Notes: a model not told the origin generated them from the letters alone. Shown: positions 30,360-41,049, counted from the stretch's first letter. The stretch: DNA of 64,000 bases from Bacteroidales bacterium (GCA_015060865.1 SUXS01000004.1:1-64000), one strand, 5' to 3'. Numbers and translations: made by a program.

Positions 30360-31138
30360 ATTTGTTCGATAGCCGAAGCGGGAAGCCAGCCGATGTTGCC
30401 ATCTTCTATTTCAATTTCTTTCCACTCTTTCATACTATCGTCCTTTATCGTTACTTTTTTGCCTTCATGGAGGATGAAGAGTTCGGTACCTGAGGTACTG
30501 GGTGTACTGCGTACCGTCACACTCGGCTCCATGATGATAGCGCTCTCTCGATGCTGCAATTTATCCTTTTGGTTCAATGCAATCACATTGGCCAAAATAG
30601 TGCATGCCAAAGAGAGTAATGCAAATATAAAGATAATTTTTTTAGTTTTGCTCTTTTTATTAAAAATAAATAACGTCAAGCATAGAATTAATACTATAAA
30701 ACATAAAATTCCACATTTTGCCCATCCATCCACAGGCATTATGGAGGAGAAATCGCGGAACCAACGTACAAAGAAGAGTTCGCTCACGATAGCATTTTTG
30801 TCCACTGCCTTGCTACGTGCCAGTTCGAGATTGAACTGTATATCCTCATTCGATGGGTCGAGCAACAAGGCTCGTTCATAGTTGAGGATTGAGTGAGCTA
30901 TATCGTTGGATTTATAGTAAGCATTGCCCAGATTGTAATACACCGAAGCAGCCTCTCCTTCGGCGGCGAGCAACTGCTCATAGATGTGTATGGCAGTAGC
31001 ATAGTCGGCCGTGGCATAGGCACTATCGGCCATAGCCTTGGTATAAACCACGGTACTGTCACTAAAGGTCGTGCTTTGTGCGCACAGACTAATACTGGCA
31101 CACACGCATACACACATATATATAAGGAGTCGTTTCAT
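30356..31138 (-). CDS. batE: TPR/SH3 protein, BatE-like
   Basis: TPR repeat (YYNLGNAYYKSNDIAHSILNYERALLLDPSNEDIQFNLELAR), C-terminal SH3-like; position in Bat operon. Confidence 0.8.
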   Translation of the reverse strand: MKRLLIYMCVCVCASISLCAQSTTFSDSTVVYTKAMADSAYATADYATAIHIYEQLLAAEGEAASVYYNLGNAYYKSNDIAHSILNYERALLLDPSNEDIQFNLELARSKAVDKNAIVSELFFVRWFRDFSSIMPVDGWAKCGILCFIVLILCLTLFIFNKKSKTKKIIFIFALLSLACTILANVIALNQKDKLQHRESAIIMEPSVTVRSTPSTSGTELFILHEGKKVTIKDDSMKEWKEIEIEDGNIGWLPASAIEQI

Positions 31139-31144
31139 AGGATT

Positions 31145-32992
31145 TTATCTTTTAATTGTATTTTCCAATTTGTTCATCAGCGCAGCAACCATCTCATAGA
31201 TTTGTTCTACAGAATCCTTGGATAATGTAGGCGCATAGCGGGCAAATTCGCATTCGTTGAGCAGCTTATCACACTCTTCTATCAAAGACTCGGGTACTTG
31301 ACAAGCAGCCAGTTCTGCAGCAATATTATCCTTGGAGAGTTCCGATTGCGGCATATTCAGTTTGTCGCTAAGGTATCCCCAGATAGCTTTAAGCACTTCA
31401 TCATAGAATCCGCTCTTGTCCTTCTCGGCCATTTTCTTTTTAGCAATCTTGAGTCGGCGAGTTGCCACCTTTCCTGCCTTCTTGGTGCGTGCCTTAGCAA
31501 TATTGGCATTCTCCACAGCCTGCTTGCGATACACAATCATCAGAACAGTAAACAGGAGGAGGGGAACGATATACCACAGCCAATAGTTCAGCGAGCCAAA
31601 GAAGAAGACTCCACGAGGACGATAGTAAGTATCTTTAAGGTTGATGTATCGGATATCCTGTCCCAACAAGCGCAATTCCTCTTTGCTAACATATCCCACA
31701 GGAGCCGATGAGCTTGACGAGCCACTTCCCTTGGCTACGTTGAGCGTATATTCAGGTGTCGTAAGTGTCTTGTAAGCACCACTCTTGACATCAAAGTAGG
31801 AAAACTCTACAGGCGGTATAGTATAGGTGCCTCCAAAGCGCGGTATAGCAAGGTATTCAATAACCTTATTACCCGACTGTCCACCCTTCTTGAGCGTAAA
31901 CTTATTGTCAATCTTCGGATCATACACCTCAAAGTCCGCCGGGAAGTTTACTTCAGGTGTCTTGATAAGTTTCATGTTACCAGTTCCCGAGATGATGAGT
32001 TTGAGCGTAACGGCCTCATTTTCCTTTAGCTCAGTAGTGCTGATAGAAGAAGAGATAGAGAACTCTCCCACTCCACCGCTATATGATGCGGGTTTTCCTG
32101 TCGGTAATGGACTGACATCAATGGTCAGTTTAGGCGTACGGATAGGTTTCTGCACATTGACATAGCTGCTACCTCCATTAAAGAAAGCTTCGAATGGGTC
32201 ATAGTTCTGTACACGCTGTGCCACGGTACCTTCAAAGGTGATAGAAGGGATTTCCAACTTTCCGCTTTGTTGCGGGAAGAGCACATACTGACTCCATACG
32301 ATGGTACGATAGTTGCGTCCCTGGTAGTGTTCGAGCTGGAACTCACGGTTCCCTTTAGGCATCTCCACCTCTTGGGTATGGAATCCCTTGAGGTCGGGCA
32401 TCTTACCGCTGACATTGGTGAGGTTTACCGTTGTATATATCTTATAGGTCAGGAGTATGGCTTCTTGCTCATACACTTTCTTCTTGTTGACTGTAGCCAC
32501 AATGAAAAGGTCTTCATCGCTAATCTTTCCGCTTTGCGAAGAGGCAGATGCTCCCCTACCCGATGACTGGGAACCGGATTGCTGTGCCGATGAACCGCGC
32601 TGATCAGGAGGCAACACCTTCACCGTAAGTTCCTTGGAGGTCATCTGCTTACCATCTGCACTGATTGTTGCTGCAGGAATCTTATAGGTACCCTCTTTCT
32701 TGGGTCGAAGGATACAGGTAAAGGTCAGTGTATGCGATGAGGTACGTACTCCATTGATGATTGACGTACTCGACGAACTGGATTGTGTAGGACCCATGAG
32801 AATGTCGAAGTCCGTGATATCGCCTACTCGGAAATTCTTGGCCTTATGCGTATTGATGGTATAGCTCAGGCGAAAGGTCTCGCCCATCACTACTGCCGAT
32901 GGTGCATCGGCAGTAAATGTCACCTCATCGGCCTTTATTTGTGTAAAGGCAGCAATAAGTAGTGTGAATGTTAAAAGTAACTTCTGTTTCAT
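31145..32992 (-). CDS. batD: BatD-like protein
   Basis: 615 aa oxygen-tolerance BatD pattern, signal peptide, TM near the C-terminus. Confidence 0.9.
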   Translation of the reverse strand: MKQKLLLTFTLLIAAFTQIKADEVTFTADAPSAVVMGETFRLSYTINTHKAKNFRVGDITDFDILMGPTQSSSSSTSIINGVRTSSHTLTFTCILRPKKEGTYKIPAATISADGKQMTSKELTVKVLPPDQRGSSAQQSGSQSSGRGASASSQSGKISDEDLFIVATVNKKKVYEQEAILLTYKIYTTVNLTNVSGKMPDLKGFHTQEVEMPKGNREFQLEHYQGRNYRTIVWSQYVLFPQQSGKLEIPSITFEGTVAQRVQNYDPFEAFFNGGSSYVNVQKPIRTPKLTIDVSPLPTGKPASYSGGVGEFSISSSISTTELKENEAVTLKLIISGTGNMKLIKTPEVNFPADFEVYDPKIDNKFTLKKGGQSGNKVIEYLAIPRFGGTYTIPPVEFSYFDVKSGAYKTLTTPEYTLNVAKGSGSSSSSAPVGYVSKEELRLLGQDIRYINLKDTYYRPRGVFFFGSLNYWLWYIVPLLLFTVLMIVYRKQAVENANIAKARTKKAGKVATRRLKIAKKKMAEKDKSGFYDEVLKAIWGYLSDKLNMPQSELSKDNIAAELAACQVPESLIEECDKLLNECEFARYAPTLSKDSVEQIYEMVAALMNKLENTIKR

Positions 32993-33110
32993 ATTCTTCT
33001 ACGAGTGCAGGAGTCTGTATTGCAGGAGTACAGGCCAGTACCTGTTCGCCGCTTTCTTCTTCCTTGGTTCTCTATTTCTTTTCTTATTATTATCTAGTTG
33101 TATGTAAGTA

Positions 33111-33917
33111 TTACCAGTCCTTATCAAAAGTCTTGCCTTGGTGCTGTTGCATCATTTTCTTTTGTTTTTCCTGTATATCCTTTTCATCCTGCATCAGGGC
33201 ATTGAGTATCTGCTCGGCATTCTCTTTGGATATCTGCTCCTCGTTTTGTTGAGATTGCTGCTGCTCCTGCTGTTCCTGCTGCTGTTGTTGTTGCTCTTGT
33301 TGCTGTTGTTCTTGCTGTTGCTGCTCCTGTTGCTGTTGCTCCTGTTGCTGTTGCTCCTGTTGCTGTTGCTCTTGTTGCTGCTGTTCTTGTTGCTGTTGCT
33401 CTTGATTTTGTTCCTGATCCTGATTCTCTTGCTGTTGGTCTTGCTGATTCTGTTGTTGTTTCTTGTTCATGTACATGGCTTTAGCAAGGTTATAGCGAGT
33501 CTCATGGTCATGCGGATTGTTTCGCAGCGATTCCTTGTATGCCTCCACGCTTTGTGGATATTGCTGTGCGCTATAGAGCAGTGTACCAAGGTTATGATAG
33601 ATCTGAGCCAGTTTGCTCTTGTCGGTTTCGAGCTTGGCCGCTGTGGCATATTGCTTCAAGGCCTCATTGCCCTTTTCCTCCGACTTTGCCGCCTGGCTGA
33701 AAAGTGCGTTACCCAAGTTATACATGGCATCGACCGATGTTGGATTCAGTTCCAATGCCTTACGGTATTCAATCTCCGCCTTTTCAAAAAGGCTGTCGGC
33801 ATACAACTTATTGCCATTGCGTATATGATCACTCTCAGTCATTGTCTGTGCTGTGGCACACAGTGTGCAACAGAGCATGATATATAGATATGAAATTCTT
33901 CGCTTCATGGTCATCAT
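33111..33917 (-). CDS. batC: BatC-like TPR protein with QQQQE repeats
   Basis: TPRs followed by a (QQQQE)n tract; Bat operon position. Confidence 0.85.
   Translation of the reverse strand: MMTMKRRISYLYIMLCCTLCATAQTMTESDHIRNGNKLYADSLFEKAEIEYRKALELNPTSVDAMYNLGNALFSQAAKSEEKGNEALKQYATAAKLETDKSKLAQIYHNLGTLLYSAQQYPQSVEAYKESLRNNPHDHETRYNLAKAMYMNKKQQQNQQDQQQENQDQEQNQEQQQQEQQQQEQQQQEQQQQEQQQQEQQQQEQQQQEQQQQQQEQQEQQQSQQNEEQISKENAEQILNALMQDEKDIQEKQKKMMQQHQGKTFDKDW
33259..33420 (-). repeat. 15-bp-period CAA/CAG/GAG coding repeat (QQQQE)n
   Basis: tgttgctgttgctcc-type units on the plus strand. Confidence 0.85.
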
Positions 33918-33923
33918 GTCTAT

Positions 33924-34943
33924 TTATTTAAACAAATTGAAATCCTTCAACTTCGGGTTCTTCTTCACCATAAGCAGCATTTCCAGCAACAGGAGTATGA
34001 ATGCTATCCATGCCATTACGGAGAACTGTTCGTCATATTCAGAGTAGATGGTGGTTTCCACATCAGCCTTGGCCAGCTTGTCAATCTCGCGCTGCAGTAT
34101 GCGCTGTGCGTTGTTGGTATTGTCAATGCGGATATATACTCCATTACCAGCAGCCGCTATCTCCTGGCACATCTGTTCGTTGAGTTTGGTGACGATGACG
34201 TTGCCCTCCTTGTCGCGACGGAAGTCGTTGGCACGCTCCCTGGGAATAGGTGCGCCCTCAGGTGAGCCAACTCCCATCACATACACCATCATACCCTTCT
34301 CCACAGCAGCCTTGGCAGCCTCTACAGCACCTCCTTCGTGGTTCTCGCCATCGGTGATGATAATGATAGCCTTCCCCACTCCCTCTTTTGGAGTAAAGCT
34401 GCGCGTAGCCATATCAATGGCAGCTTTTATATTGGTACCCTGACGAGCGATGAGGTCCGGGTCAATGGATTCGAGGAACATCTTGGCTGAGATGAAGTCA
34501 CTCGTGATAGGTAGCTGTATGAATGCATCGCCAGCAAAGACTATGAGTCCCACCTTGTCATCCTCAAAACCATCAACGAGCTTGGATACGATATTCTTCG
34601 ATTTCTCCAGTCGGTTGGGAGCCACATCTTCGGCCATCATGGAGTTAGAGATATCGAGAGCTATCACGGTTTCAATACCCTGACGCTTGACGGTCTCCAT
34701 CTTGGACCCGAATTGTGGACGCGCAAGCAACAACACCATGAAGCAAAGGGCTACAAAGGTGAGCCAGAACTTGAGTGCGGGTCGAAAGCGCGACACTTCA
34801 GGCATCATGGCACCGAGCAACTCAGGTGATCCATATCTACGGATGGCACTCCTGCGCTTGTGGCCGGCATAGAAATATACCGCCAAGATAACAAGGAGCA
34901 GGATATATAGAAACAGGGCGTTAGGATTTGCAAACTTGAACAT
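33924..34943 (-). CDS. batB: VWA-domain protein BatB
   Basis: VIALDISNSMMAEDVAPNRLEKSK MIDAS (DxSxS); TM ends. Confidence 0.92.
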   Translation of the reverse strand: MFKFANPNALFLYILLLVILAVYFYAGHKRRSAIRRYGSPELLGAMMPEVSRFRPALKFWLTFVALCFMVLLLARPQFGSKMETVKRQGIETVIALDISNSMMAEDVAPNRLEKSKNIVSKLVDGFEDDKVGLIVFAGDAFIQLPITSDFISAKMFLESIDPDLIARQGTNIKAAIDMATRSFTPKEGVGKAIIIITDGENHEGGAVEAAKAAVEKGMMVYVMGVGSPEGAPIPRERANDFRRDKEGNVIVTKLNEQMCQEIAAAGNGVYIRIDNTNNAQRILQREIDKLAKADVETTIYSEYDEQFSVMAWIAFILLLLEMLLMVKKNPKLKDFNLFK

Positions 34944-35027
34944 AAATTCAATCTACTATTTACAGATTTACTATTTACAACTTATTTTTCAACCTTTACG
35001 TTTTCAATCAGTATAAGCGAAGCCTTC

Positions 35028-36026
35028 TTACGGTATTCTTCTCAAAATCGTCAGGCGCAGCAGAACCTCCAATACGAGACACGCCATAGCCCATAGCGCA
35101 AAGGGCATATACTCCTCTGACTTGCGGCTGAAGTCCTTGACGTTGAGCTTGGTCTTCTCCAGTTTGTCAATCTCTTCGTACACCTCCTTGAGCTTCGAGT
35201 TACTGGTGGCACGGTAGTACTGGCCATCGGCAGTCTTGGCTATCTGTTGCAAGGTACTCTCATCAATCTCTACCGGCAGGTTGATATACTGTACGCCACC
35301 CATCGTACGATAGGGGTAAGGCGCTGTACCATTACTACCTACACCAATGGTGTACACACGGATTCCGTAGGTCTTGGCTATCTCGGCGGCAGTGAGGGGC
35401 GATATGTCGCCACGGTTGTTCGAGCCATCGGTAAGGAGGATGACCACCTTCGACTTGGCCTTGCTGTCCTTGAGTCGGCTCACCGCATTGGCTATACCGA
35501 GGCCAATGGCCGTACCGTCTTCGATGATACCATTCATCGCCATGTCACAGCTCACGCTATTGAACAGATTGAGCAACACGGCATGGTCAACTGTCAAGGG
35601 CGACTGAGTGAAGCTCTGTCCTGCAAAGATGGTCAGACCGATATTGTCGTTAGGACGCCCGTTGATAAAGTCGGCAGCTACCTGCTTGGCCGCTTCCAGT
35701 CGGTTGGGCTTCAAGTCCTCGGCCAACATACTGGTCGATACGTCCACAGCCAACATGATATCGATACCTTCCACCTCGCTGCTCTGCCAGCTGTCGGTCG
35801 ATTGGGGACGAGCAAGCACCACGATGAGCAACGACAGTGCCACCATACGCAGCACAAACGGGACGTGACGCAGATACACCTTGTAGCTCTTGGGCATGGT
35901 GGCGTACATTCGCGTTGTAGATACACGCATCGAAGGCTCGCTCCTTCTTCCTCTCAGGATATACCATATTATATAAGGAACGAGGAGGAGCAGTAATAGA
36001 AAATATGCGGGATGGGCAAATGTCAT
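35028..36026 (-). CDS. batA: VWA-domain protein BatA
   Basis: IMLAVDVSTSMLAEDLKPNRLEAAK; LLTDGSNNRGDISP. Confidence 0.92.
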   Translation of the reverse strand: MTFAHPAYFLLLLLLVPYIIWYILRGRRSEPSMRVSTTRMYATMPKSYKVYLRHVPFVLRMVALSLLIVVLARPQSTDSWQSSEVEGIDIMLAVDVSTSMLAEDLKPNRLEAAKQVAADFINGRPNDNIGLTIFAGQSFTQSPLTVDHAVLLNLFNSVSCDMAMNGIIEDGTAIGLGIANAVSRLKDSKAKSKVVILLTDGSNNRGDISPLTAAEIAKTYGIRVYTIGVGSNGTAPYPYRTMGGVQYINLPVEIDESTLQQIAKTADGQYYRATSNSKLKEVYEEIDKLEKTKLNVKDFSRKSEEYMPFALWAMACLVLEVLLRLTILRRIP

Positions 36027-36035
36027 ACTATACGA

Positions 36036-37115
36036 TTAAAAAAATAAATGAATAACCCGGCTCAAGGCCACATACAACGCCGCAATACCACAAACCGACA
36101 GGAGTACGATGCCGGCAATCAGCAATATACGCTGCTGCTTTGAGCGTCCCTCCTTGACAACGATTTCCTGCACCTCAGGAGCTGCGGGAGCTACCTCTTC
36201 CATCTTCGTCTTGTTGATGAACTCAATGGCATTGATGAGGTTCATGTCATTCTCGTTGATGAGTGGCTTGTACTTGGCAAACTTCACGAGGTCCGACATA
36301 TTGAAGAGGCTACGCAGTTCGCCTATCCACTCCTTGTCGGGCTGTTCATTCAGCTTGTAGATAATCTCATCCGATGTCATCTCCATAGCGTTGAAGCCAA
36401 AGCGGTCCTGCATGTATATGCGCAGTGCATCGGTGAGCTCGGTATAATAGCCCTTGACATCCTCTTTCTGCCAGCCCTTTTCCTCCTTGATGCGCTCCAT
36501 CTCCTTGAGTGCCACTTGGTGGGGCGGCAGCTTGGGTGCTATGGTCACACGACGCAGGATAGGTTTATTATCCTTATAGCGTCCCAACAGATAAGGTATG
36601 AGGAAACAGAGTCCAATAATCAGAAGCACCGAAATCAACATGGGTAACACCTCTGTAAATGTTATAGGACGCTCCATGATTCCCTTAATAGGGAATATGG
36701 CCTCTACGTTCACCGTATCTATTTCAAAGGTAAACACTTTCAATGCCAAAGGATTTGATGCATACGATTGGCTATCTACCAACACCTCGAATGGAGGGAT
36801 AAAATAAAAGGCTGTATCGAAAGAGGTCACCGTAAACTCCTGCGTTACAAGCATCTGCTTATCCTTGTTCAGATATTGCGTGTCGGCCTTTACCTCACCC
36901 ACGATTTCTATACCATCCATCAAGTGATTGTTGGGGTATGTAGGCATAATGAGTTGTCCATCCGTAGGGCAGCTCACCTCAAGCTTTACATGGGCTTGCT
37001 CGCCAATATATAATTGCAGTGAGTCAATGCTGGCATTGACGGTGACTTGTGCCTGCAATGGCATGACAAGCATAAGCAACGCCAACATAAGGGAGTGTTT
37101 TTTTAATATCTTCAT
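36036..37115 (-). CDS. BatD-like membrane protein of the Bat operon
   Basis: 359 aa, signal peptide, periplasmic domain, TM segments; between DUF58 and batA. Confidence 0.7.
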   Translation of the reverse strand: MKILKKHSLMLALLMLVMPLQAQVTVNASIDSLQLYIGEQAHVKLEVSCPTDGQLIMPTYPNNHLMDGIEIVGEVKADTQYLNKDKQMLVTQEFTVTSFDTAFYFIPPFEVLVDSQSYASNPLALKVFTFEIDTVNVEAIFPIKGIMERPITFTEVLPMLISVLLIIGLCFLIPYLLGRYKDNKPILRRVTIAPKLPPHQVALKEMERIKEEKGWQKEDVKGYYTELTDALRIYMQDRFGFNAMEMTSDEIIYKLNEQPDKEWIGELRSLFNMSDLVKFAKYKPLINENDMNLINAIEFINKTKMEEVAPAAPEVQEIVVKEGRSKQQRILLIAGIVLLSVCGIAALYVALSRVIHLFF

Positions 37116-37128
37116 ATTTCATCCAGTT

Positions 37129-37232
37129 TGTCATTTTGAAACGAAGTTCGCCGCAACACAGTGAAAAAACTCTCTATCAGCAGTTACCAAAACTCTCATT
37201 GCAAAGAGCAAGATCCTTCGTTTCACTCAAGA
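37129..37232. repeat. TGTCATTTTGAAACGAAG...CTTCGTTTCACTCAAGATGACA element
   Basis: Same family ends (TGTCAT/ATGACA) as 14763-14853. Confidence 0.6.
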
Positions 37233-37244
37233 TGACATTCATTC

Positions 37245-38114
37245 TTAATTTCTTTTAGCAAAAAGACTCATTAGTGACTTCACGTAATCCTGGTCGGTGC
37301 GTACGGAGATGGCATCCACTCCCGATTTGGTAAACGTATCGTGCAATCGCTCTTGGCTTGCCACCCACCATTGATGATGATGGGCACGCACCTTGCGCGA
37401 AGAGGTGTCGATATACATATCCTCGCCACTCTCGGCATCCACTATCTTCATCAGCCCCACATCGGCGAGCTCCTCCACACGCTTGTCATACACCTGGATA
37501 GCCACTACGTCATGCTTGCGGTTGGCAATGGTGAGCGGACTCTTGAAGTCCTTGTCTCCGATAAAGTCGCTGAGCAAAAAGGTGGTGCAACGCTTCTTGA
37601 TGGCGTTGGTCAGGTACTGCAAGGGCACGGTAATATCCGTTTGCATACTCTCGGGCTCGAAGCTGAGCAGTTCGCGTATGATATATAGGATATGCTTGCG
37701 TCCCTTCTGTGGCGGGATAAATTTCTCTATACGGTCGGTAAAGAAGACAGCCCCGATTTTGTCGTTGTTCTGTATGGCAGCAAAGGCCAGCGTAGCGGCA
37801 ATCTCGGTTACCATATCCCGCTTATACATCCCCGATGTACCGAAGTCGAGACTCCCCGACATGTCCACGAGCAGCATCACCGTGAGTTCACGCTCCTCCT
37901 CAAACACCTTCACGTAGGGTTTGTTGAAGCGCGCCGTCACGTTCCAATCGATATCGCGCACGTCATCACCGTACTGATACTCGCGCACCTCTGAGAAAGC
38001 CATACCACGCCCCTTGAAGGCTGAATGGTACTGACCAGCAAAGATGTTGCTCGACAGTCCACGTGTCTTGATCTCAATCTTACGTACCTTTTTTATCAGT
38101 TCGTTTGCGTCCAT
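37245..38114 (-). CDS. DUF58 domain protein
   Basis: Start MDANELIKKVRKIEIKTRGL; GRGMAFSEVREYQYGDDVRDIDWNVTAR. Confidence 0.92.
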   Translation of the reverse strand: MDANELIKKVRKIEIKTRGLSSNIFAGQYHSAFKGRGMAFSEVREYQYGDDVRDIDWNVTARFNKPYVKVFEEERELTVMLLVDMSGSLDFGTSGMYKRDMVTEIAATLAFAAIQNNDKIGAVFFTDRIEKFIPPQKGRKHILYIIRELLSFEPESMQTDITVPLQYLTNAIKKRCTTFLLSDFIGDKDFKSPLTIANRKHDVVAIQVYDKRVEELADVGLMKIVDAESGEDMYIDTSSRKVRAHHHQWWVASQERLHDTFTKSGVDAISVRTDQDYVKSLMSLFAKRN

Positions 38115-38251
38115 TTTATATTTTGAGGAGTTAAACGTAGTTAAATGAAGATAGTCGCATTGCTCCTTGAGGAGATAAAGGCAAATAGTTCTTTCTCGTA
38201 CAACGACATTCGGCATTTAACTCCATTCATCTCCATTTATCTCCTAAATAA

Positions 38252-39247
38252 TTAAGGTACCTCTACCCTATTAAGAATCATGCTGATAATCTCTTCTGTT
38301 GTCAGGTTGCTTGCCTCGGCTTCGTAAGAGAGACCGATACGATGGCGCAGCACATCGTGAGCCACGGCACGCACATCCTCGGGAATCACGTAGCCACGAC
38401 GCTTGAGGAAAGCATATGAGCGGGCCGCCAATGCCAAGCTGATAGAGGCACGAGGCGAACCACCGAATGAGATCATCTCCTTCAGCTCCTTCAGCCCATA
38501 CTTCTCCGGATAGCGGGTAGCGAACACGATGTCGGCGATATAACGTTCAATCTTTTCATCAATGTAAACCTCCTTCACCACCTCACGAGCCTTGATTATC
38601 TCATCGGCATGCATGATAGGACGAACTTCGTACTTCTCACCATTGATATTCTGGCGGATGATGCGCATCTCCTCCTCCAGCTTCGGATAGTCGATAACCA
38701 CCTTAAGCATGAAACGGTCAACCTGTGCTTCGGGCAACGGATAGGTACCCTCCTGCTCGATGGGGTTCTGTGTTGCCAATACGAGGAAAGGCTCGGGCAG
38801 ACGGAAGGTCTCTTTGCTCAGTGTCACCTGACGCTCCTGCATAGCTTCGAGCAAAGCACTCTGCACCTTGGCCGGAGCACGGTTGATTTCATCAGCCAAT
38901 ACAAAGTTAGCGAAGATGGGGCCCTTCTTGGAGATGAAGGTCTCATCCTTCTGACTATAGATCATGGTACCCACCACGTCGGCAGGCAGCAAGTCGGGAG
39001 TAAACTGTATACGGCTATACTGTGCATCGATGAGCGAAGCCAGTGTCTTGATGGCCAATGTCTTGGCCAAGCCCGGCACACCTTCGAGCAACACGTGACC
39101 ATCAGAGAGCAATCCGATGAGCAGTGACTCCACCAAATGTTTCTGACCAACAATCACTTGGTCCATACCAGCCATCAGGTTGGTAACAAAGGCACTATGC
39201 CTTTCAATCTTTTCGTTTAGTTCACGGATATCGATTCTTCCACTCAT
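38252..39247 (-). CDS. MoxR-family AAA ATPase
   Basis: HVLLEGVPGLAKTLAIKTLA; LADEINRAPAKVQSALLEAMQERQVT; ATQNPIEQEGTYPLPEAQVDRFM. Confidence 0.96.
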   Translation of the reverse strand: MSGRIDIRELNEKIERHSAFVTNLMAGMDQVIVGQKHLVESLLIGLLSDGHVLLEGVPGLAKTLAIKTLASLIDAQYSRIQFTPDLLPADVVGTMIYSQKDETFISKKGPIFANFVLADEINRAPAKVQSALLEAMQERQVTLSKETFRLPEPFLVLATQNPIEQEGTYPLPEAQVDRFMLKVVIDYPKLEEEMRIIRQNINGEKYEVRPIMHADEIIKAREVVKEVYIDEKIERYIADIVFATRYPEKYGLKELKEMISFGGSPRASISLALAARSYAFLKRRGYVIPEDVRAVAHDVLRHRIGLSYEAEASNLTTEEIISMILNRVEVP

Positions 39248-39406
39248 AACTTATGTATTTTATTTTTTACTTAATATTCCTTACTGTATATTCGAAGATA
39301 ATCATTATATCATTTTTACCATTTACATAACTAAAATCAGCGCCAAAATTACCTCTTATTCCTATATAATATATCTAATATTTATTAAAATATCTTGTAC
39401 TGCCAT

Positions 39407-40750
39407 TTATTTTGTTTTACGAACCAACTTGGGTATTTCTATTTTCTTGCCTATACCGACCTTATTAAAGTCATCAACATGATTATATTTCACAATATAG
39501 GGCCACAATCGCTTATCTCCATAATATTTCTGAGCCAGACGGATTATGGTTTCCCCATTGCCCAATGTATGCGTAGTGAGTACACCATCATACACATATT
39601 CCGTTGTATCAGCTATAGTTATATCTTTAATATCCTTAGCCAACAGTGATTCAGACAACACTATTTGTTGCACAACAGAAGTTGGCTTTGTTGGCAATGC
39701 ACTCACATTCTTATCTGTTTTCTTCGCATTATCCGATTCGGTTTCAGGTTTATTTTTAACTGGTTCAGAAGGAGTTACTCCTTTCGAAGATATTTTTTCT
39801 GTCGAAGACTCCACCTTTGTATTCCACTCAGCCTCCAATTCTTTACCCAAATTTGGCTTTACAGTTATTTCATTCTCGTATTCCTTGCTTAGTTGTTTGC
39901 TATAATCATTGACTACGGCATCCTTACTTATAGAACCGAGAATATGTATACCAATAATTATCAACACCAACAATACAGAAAGCAAGCACCCGAAGTTACT
40001 ACCATTATGTTCATTTTCACTTCGATGATGGTGCGATTCTGAATATGCTTTATCCATATCCATTTCTTCTGGATATTCAGCCATATTCTCATCATTTTCA
40101 ATAGCATTTTCCTGTTCTACTGATTCATTCGCAGTATTCTGCTCGACAACAACAACTGATTCATCGGCAGTTTTTTGCCCACTCAGAATATCTTTATCCC
40201 GTTCTGCCTCTTTTTCATCCAGCAGGCACTCATCTTTCTGTTGAGATTGTTTTACAGATTCTTCTTCCGATATTTCTTCTACGGAAGGCATCATCACAGG
40301 CACACTTACATCCTCCAATGCAATCGCCTGTATCACCTCAGTCTTAGTTTGCAGAGACCGTTCTTCCCTCCCTGAAACCTCATATGAGTCAATACCACTT
40401 TCTACTGTCAACTCTTCATCTATAGGATAGTCATCACTAAGTTCAGCAGGTTCAAAATGAGCAAACGGACGATTTACAAACTCTTTGACACTACTATCAG
40501 GAGTAAAGGCCACCTTTCTATAACCCTTTATGGTAATTCGCGCACCCGTATTGACATCTACACTACCCCTATTGCTAACATCTACCAGTTTAAATGTTCC
40601 GAATCCTTTTATTTTAACAATGCCATCATTTACCAGTCCCTTCTCTATGGTCTTAAAAAAAGCATGTAGAAAAGAATCTGACAAAGATTGGGAGATGCCA
40701 TTTCTTTTTGCCAACTCCTCGATAATATTGCTCAGTGATATTTTACTCAT
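39407..40750 (-). CDS. HU-domain/TM/LysM fusion protein
   Basis: N-terminal HU-like (IVKIKGFGTFKLVDVSNRGSVDVNTGARITIKGYRKVAFTPDSSVKEFVN), TM (FGCLLSVLLVLIIIGIHILGSI), C-terminal LysM (THTLGNGETIIRLAQKYYGDKRLWPYIVKYN). Confidence 0.88.
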   Translation of the reverse strand: MSKISLSNIIEELAKRNGISQSLSDSFLHAFFKTIEKGLVNDGIVKIKGFGTFKLVDVSNRGSVDVNTGARITIKGYRKVAFTPDSSVKEFVNRPFAHFEPAELSDDYPIDEELTVESGIDSYEVSGREERSLQTKTEVIQAIALEDVSVPVMMPSVEEISEEESVKQSQQKDECLLDEKEAERDKDILSGQKTADESVVVVEQNTANESVEQENAIENDENMAEYPEEMDMDKAYSESHHHRSENEHNGSNFGCLLSVLLVLIIIGIHILGSISKDAVVNDYSKQLSKEYENEITVKPNLGKELEAEWNTKVESSTEKISSKGVTPSEPVKNKPETESDNAKKTDKNVSALPTKPTSVVQQIVLSESLLAKDIKDITIADTTEYVYDGVLTTHTLGNGETIIRLAQKYYGDKRLWPYIVKYNHVDDFNKVGIGKKIEIPKLVRKTK

Positions 40751-40763
40751 ATTAAAAAAAGGA

Positions 40764-41042
40764 CTACTCTTCGTTAATCTTATCTTTCAAGACATTACTC
40801 TGTTTAAAACCTAAAACTAATTTAGGGGGAATCAGATAACGTTTTCCAGTGACAGGATTGACGGAAATACGTTCCATTTTCTTTTTTACCTCAAAGTTGC
40901 CAAACCCCGTGACTATAATAGCATCATCTTGCTCAAAATGTTCTTCAAGCAACTGAATGGTATCAGTAATCAATTGGGTCGTCACACCAACCGATTGGTT
41001 AGTCTGTTTAGACAACTCATTGATAAATTCCTTATTATTCAT
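40764..41042 (-). CDS. HU-family DNA-binding protein
   Basis: 92 aa; DAIIVTGFGNFEVKKKMERISVNPVTGKRYLIPPKLVLGFKQSNVLKDKI. Confidence 0.92.
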   Translation of the reverse strand: MNNKEFINELSKQTNQSVGVTTQLITDTIQLLEEHFEQDDAIIVTGFGNFEVKKKMERISVNPVTGKRYLIPPKLVLGFKQSNVLKDKINEE

Positions 41043-41049
41043 TCTTGTA

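Noticed and set aside
33259-33420. CRISPR-like periodicity
   Set aside because: 15-bp coding repeat within BatC, not spacer-repeat structure.
33138-33887. 249-aa poly-Leu plus-strand ORF
   Set aside because: Antisense reading of the batC (QQQQE)n tract.
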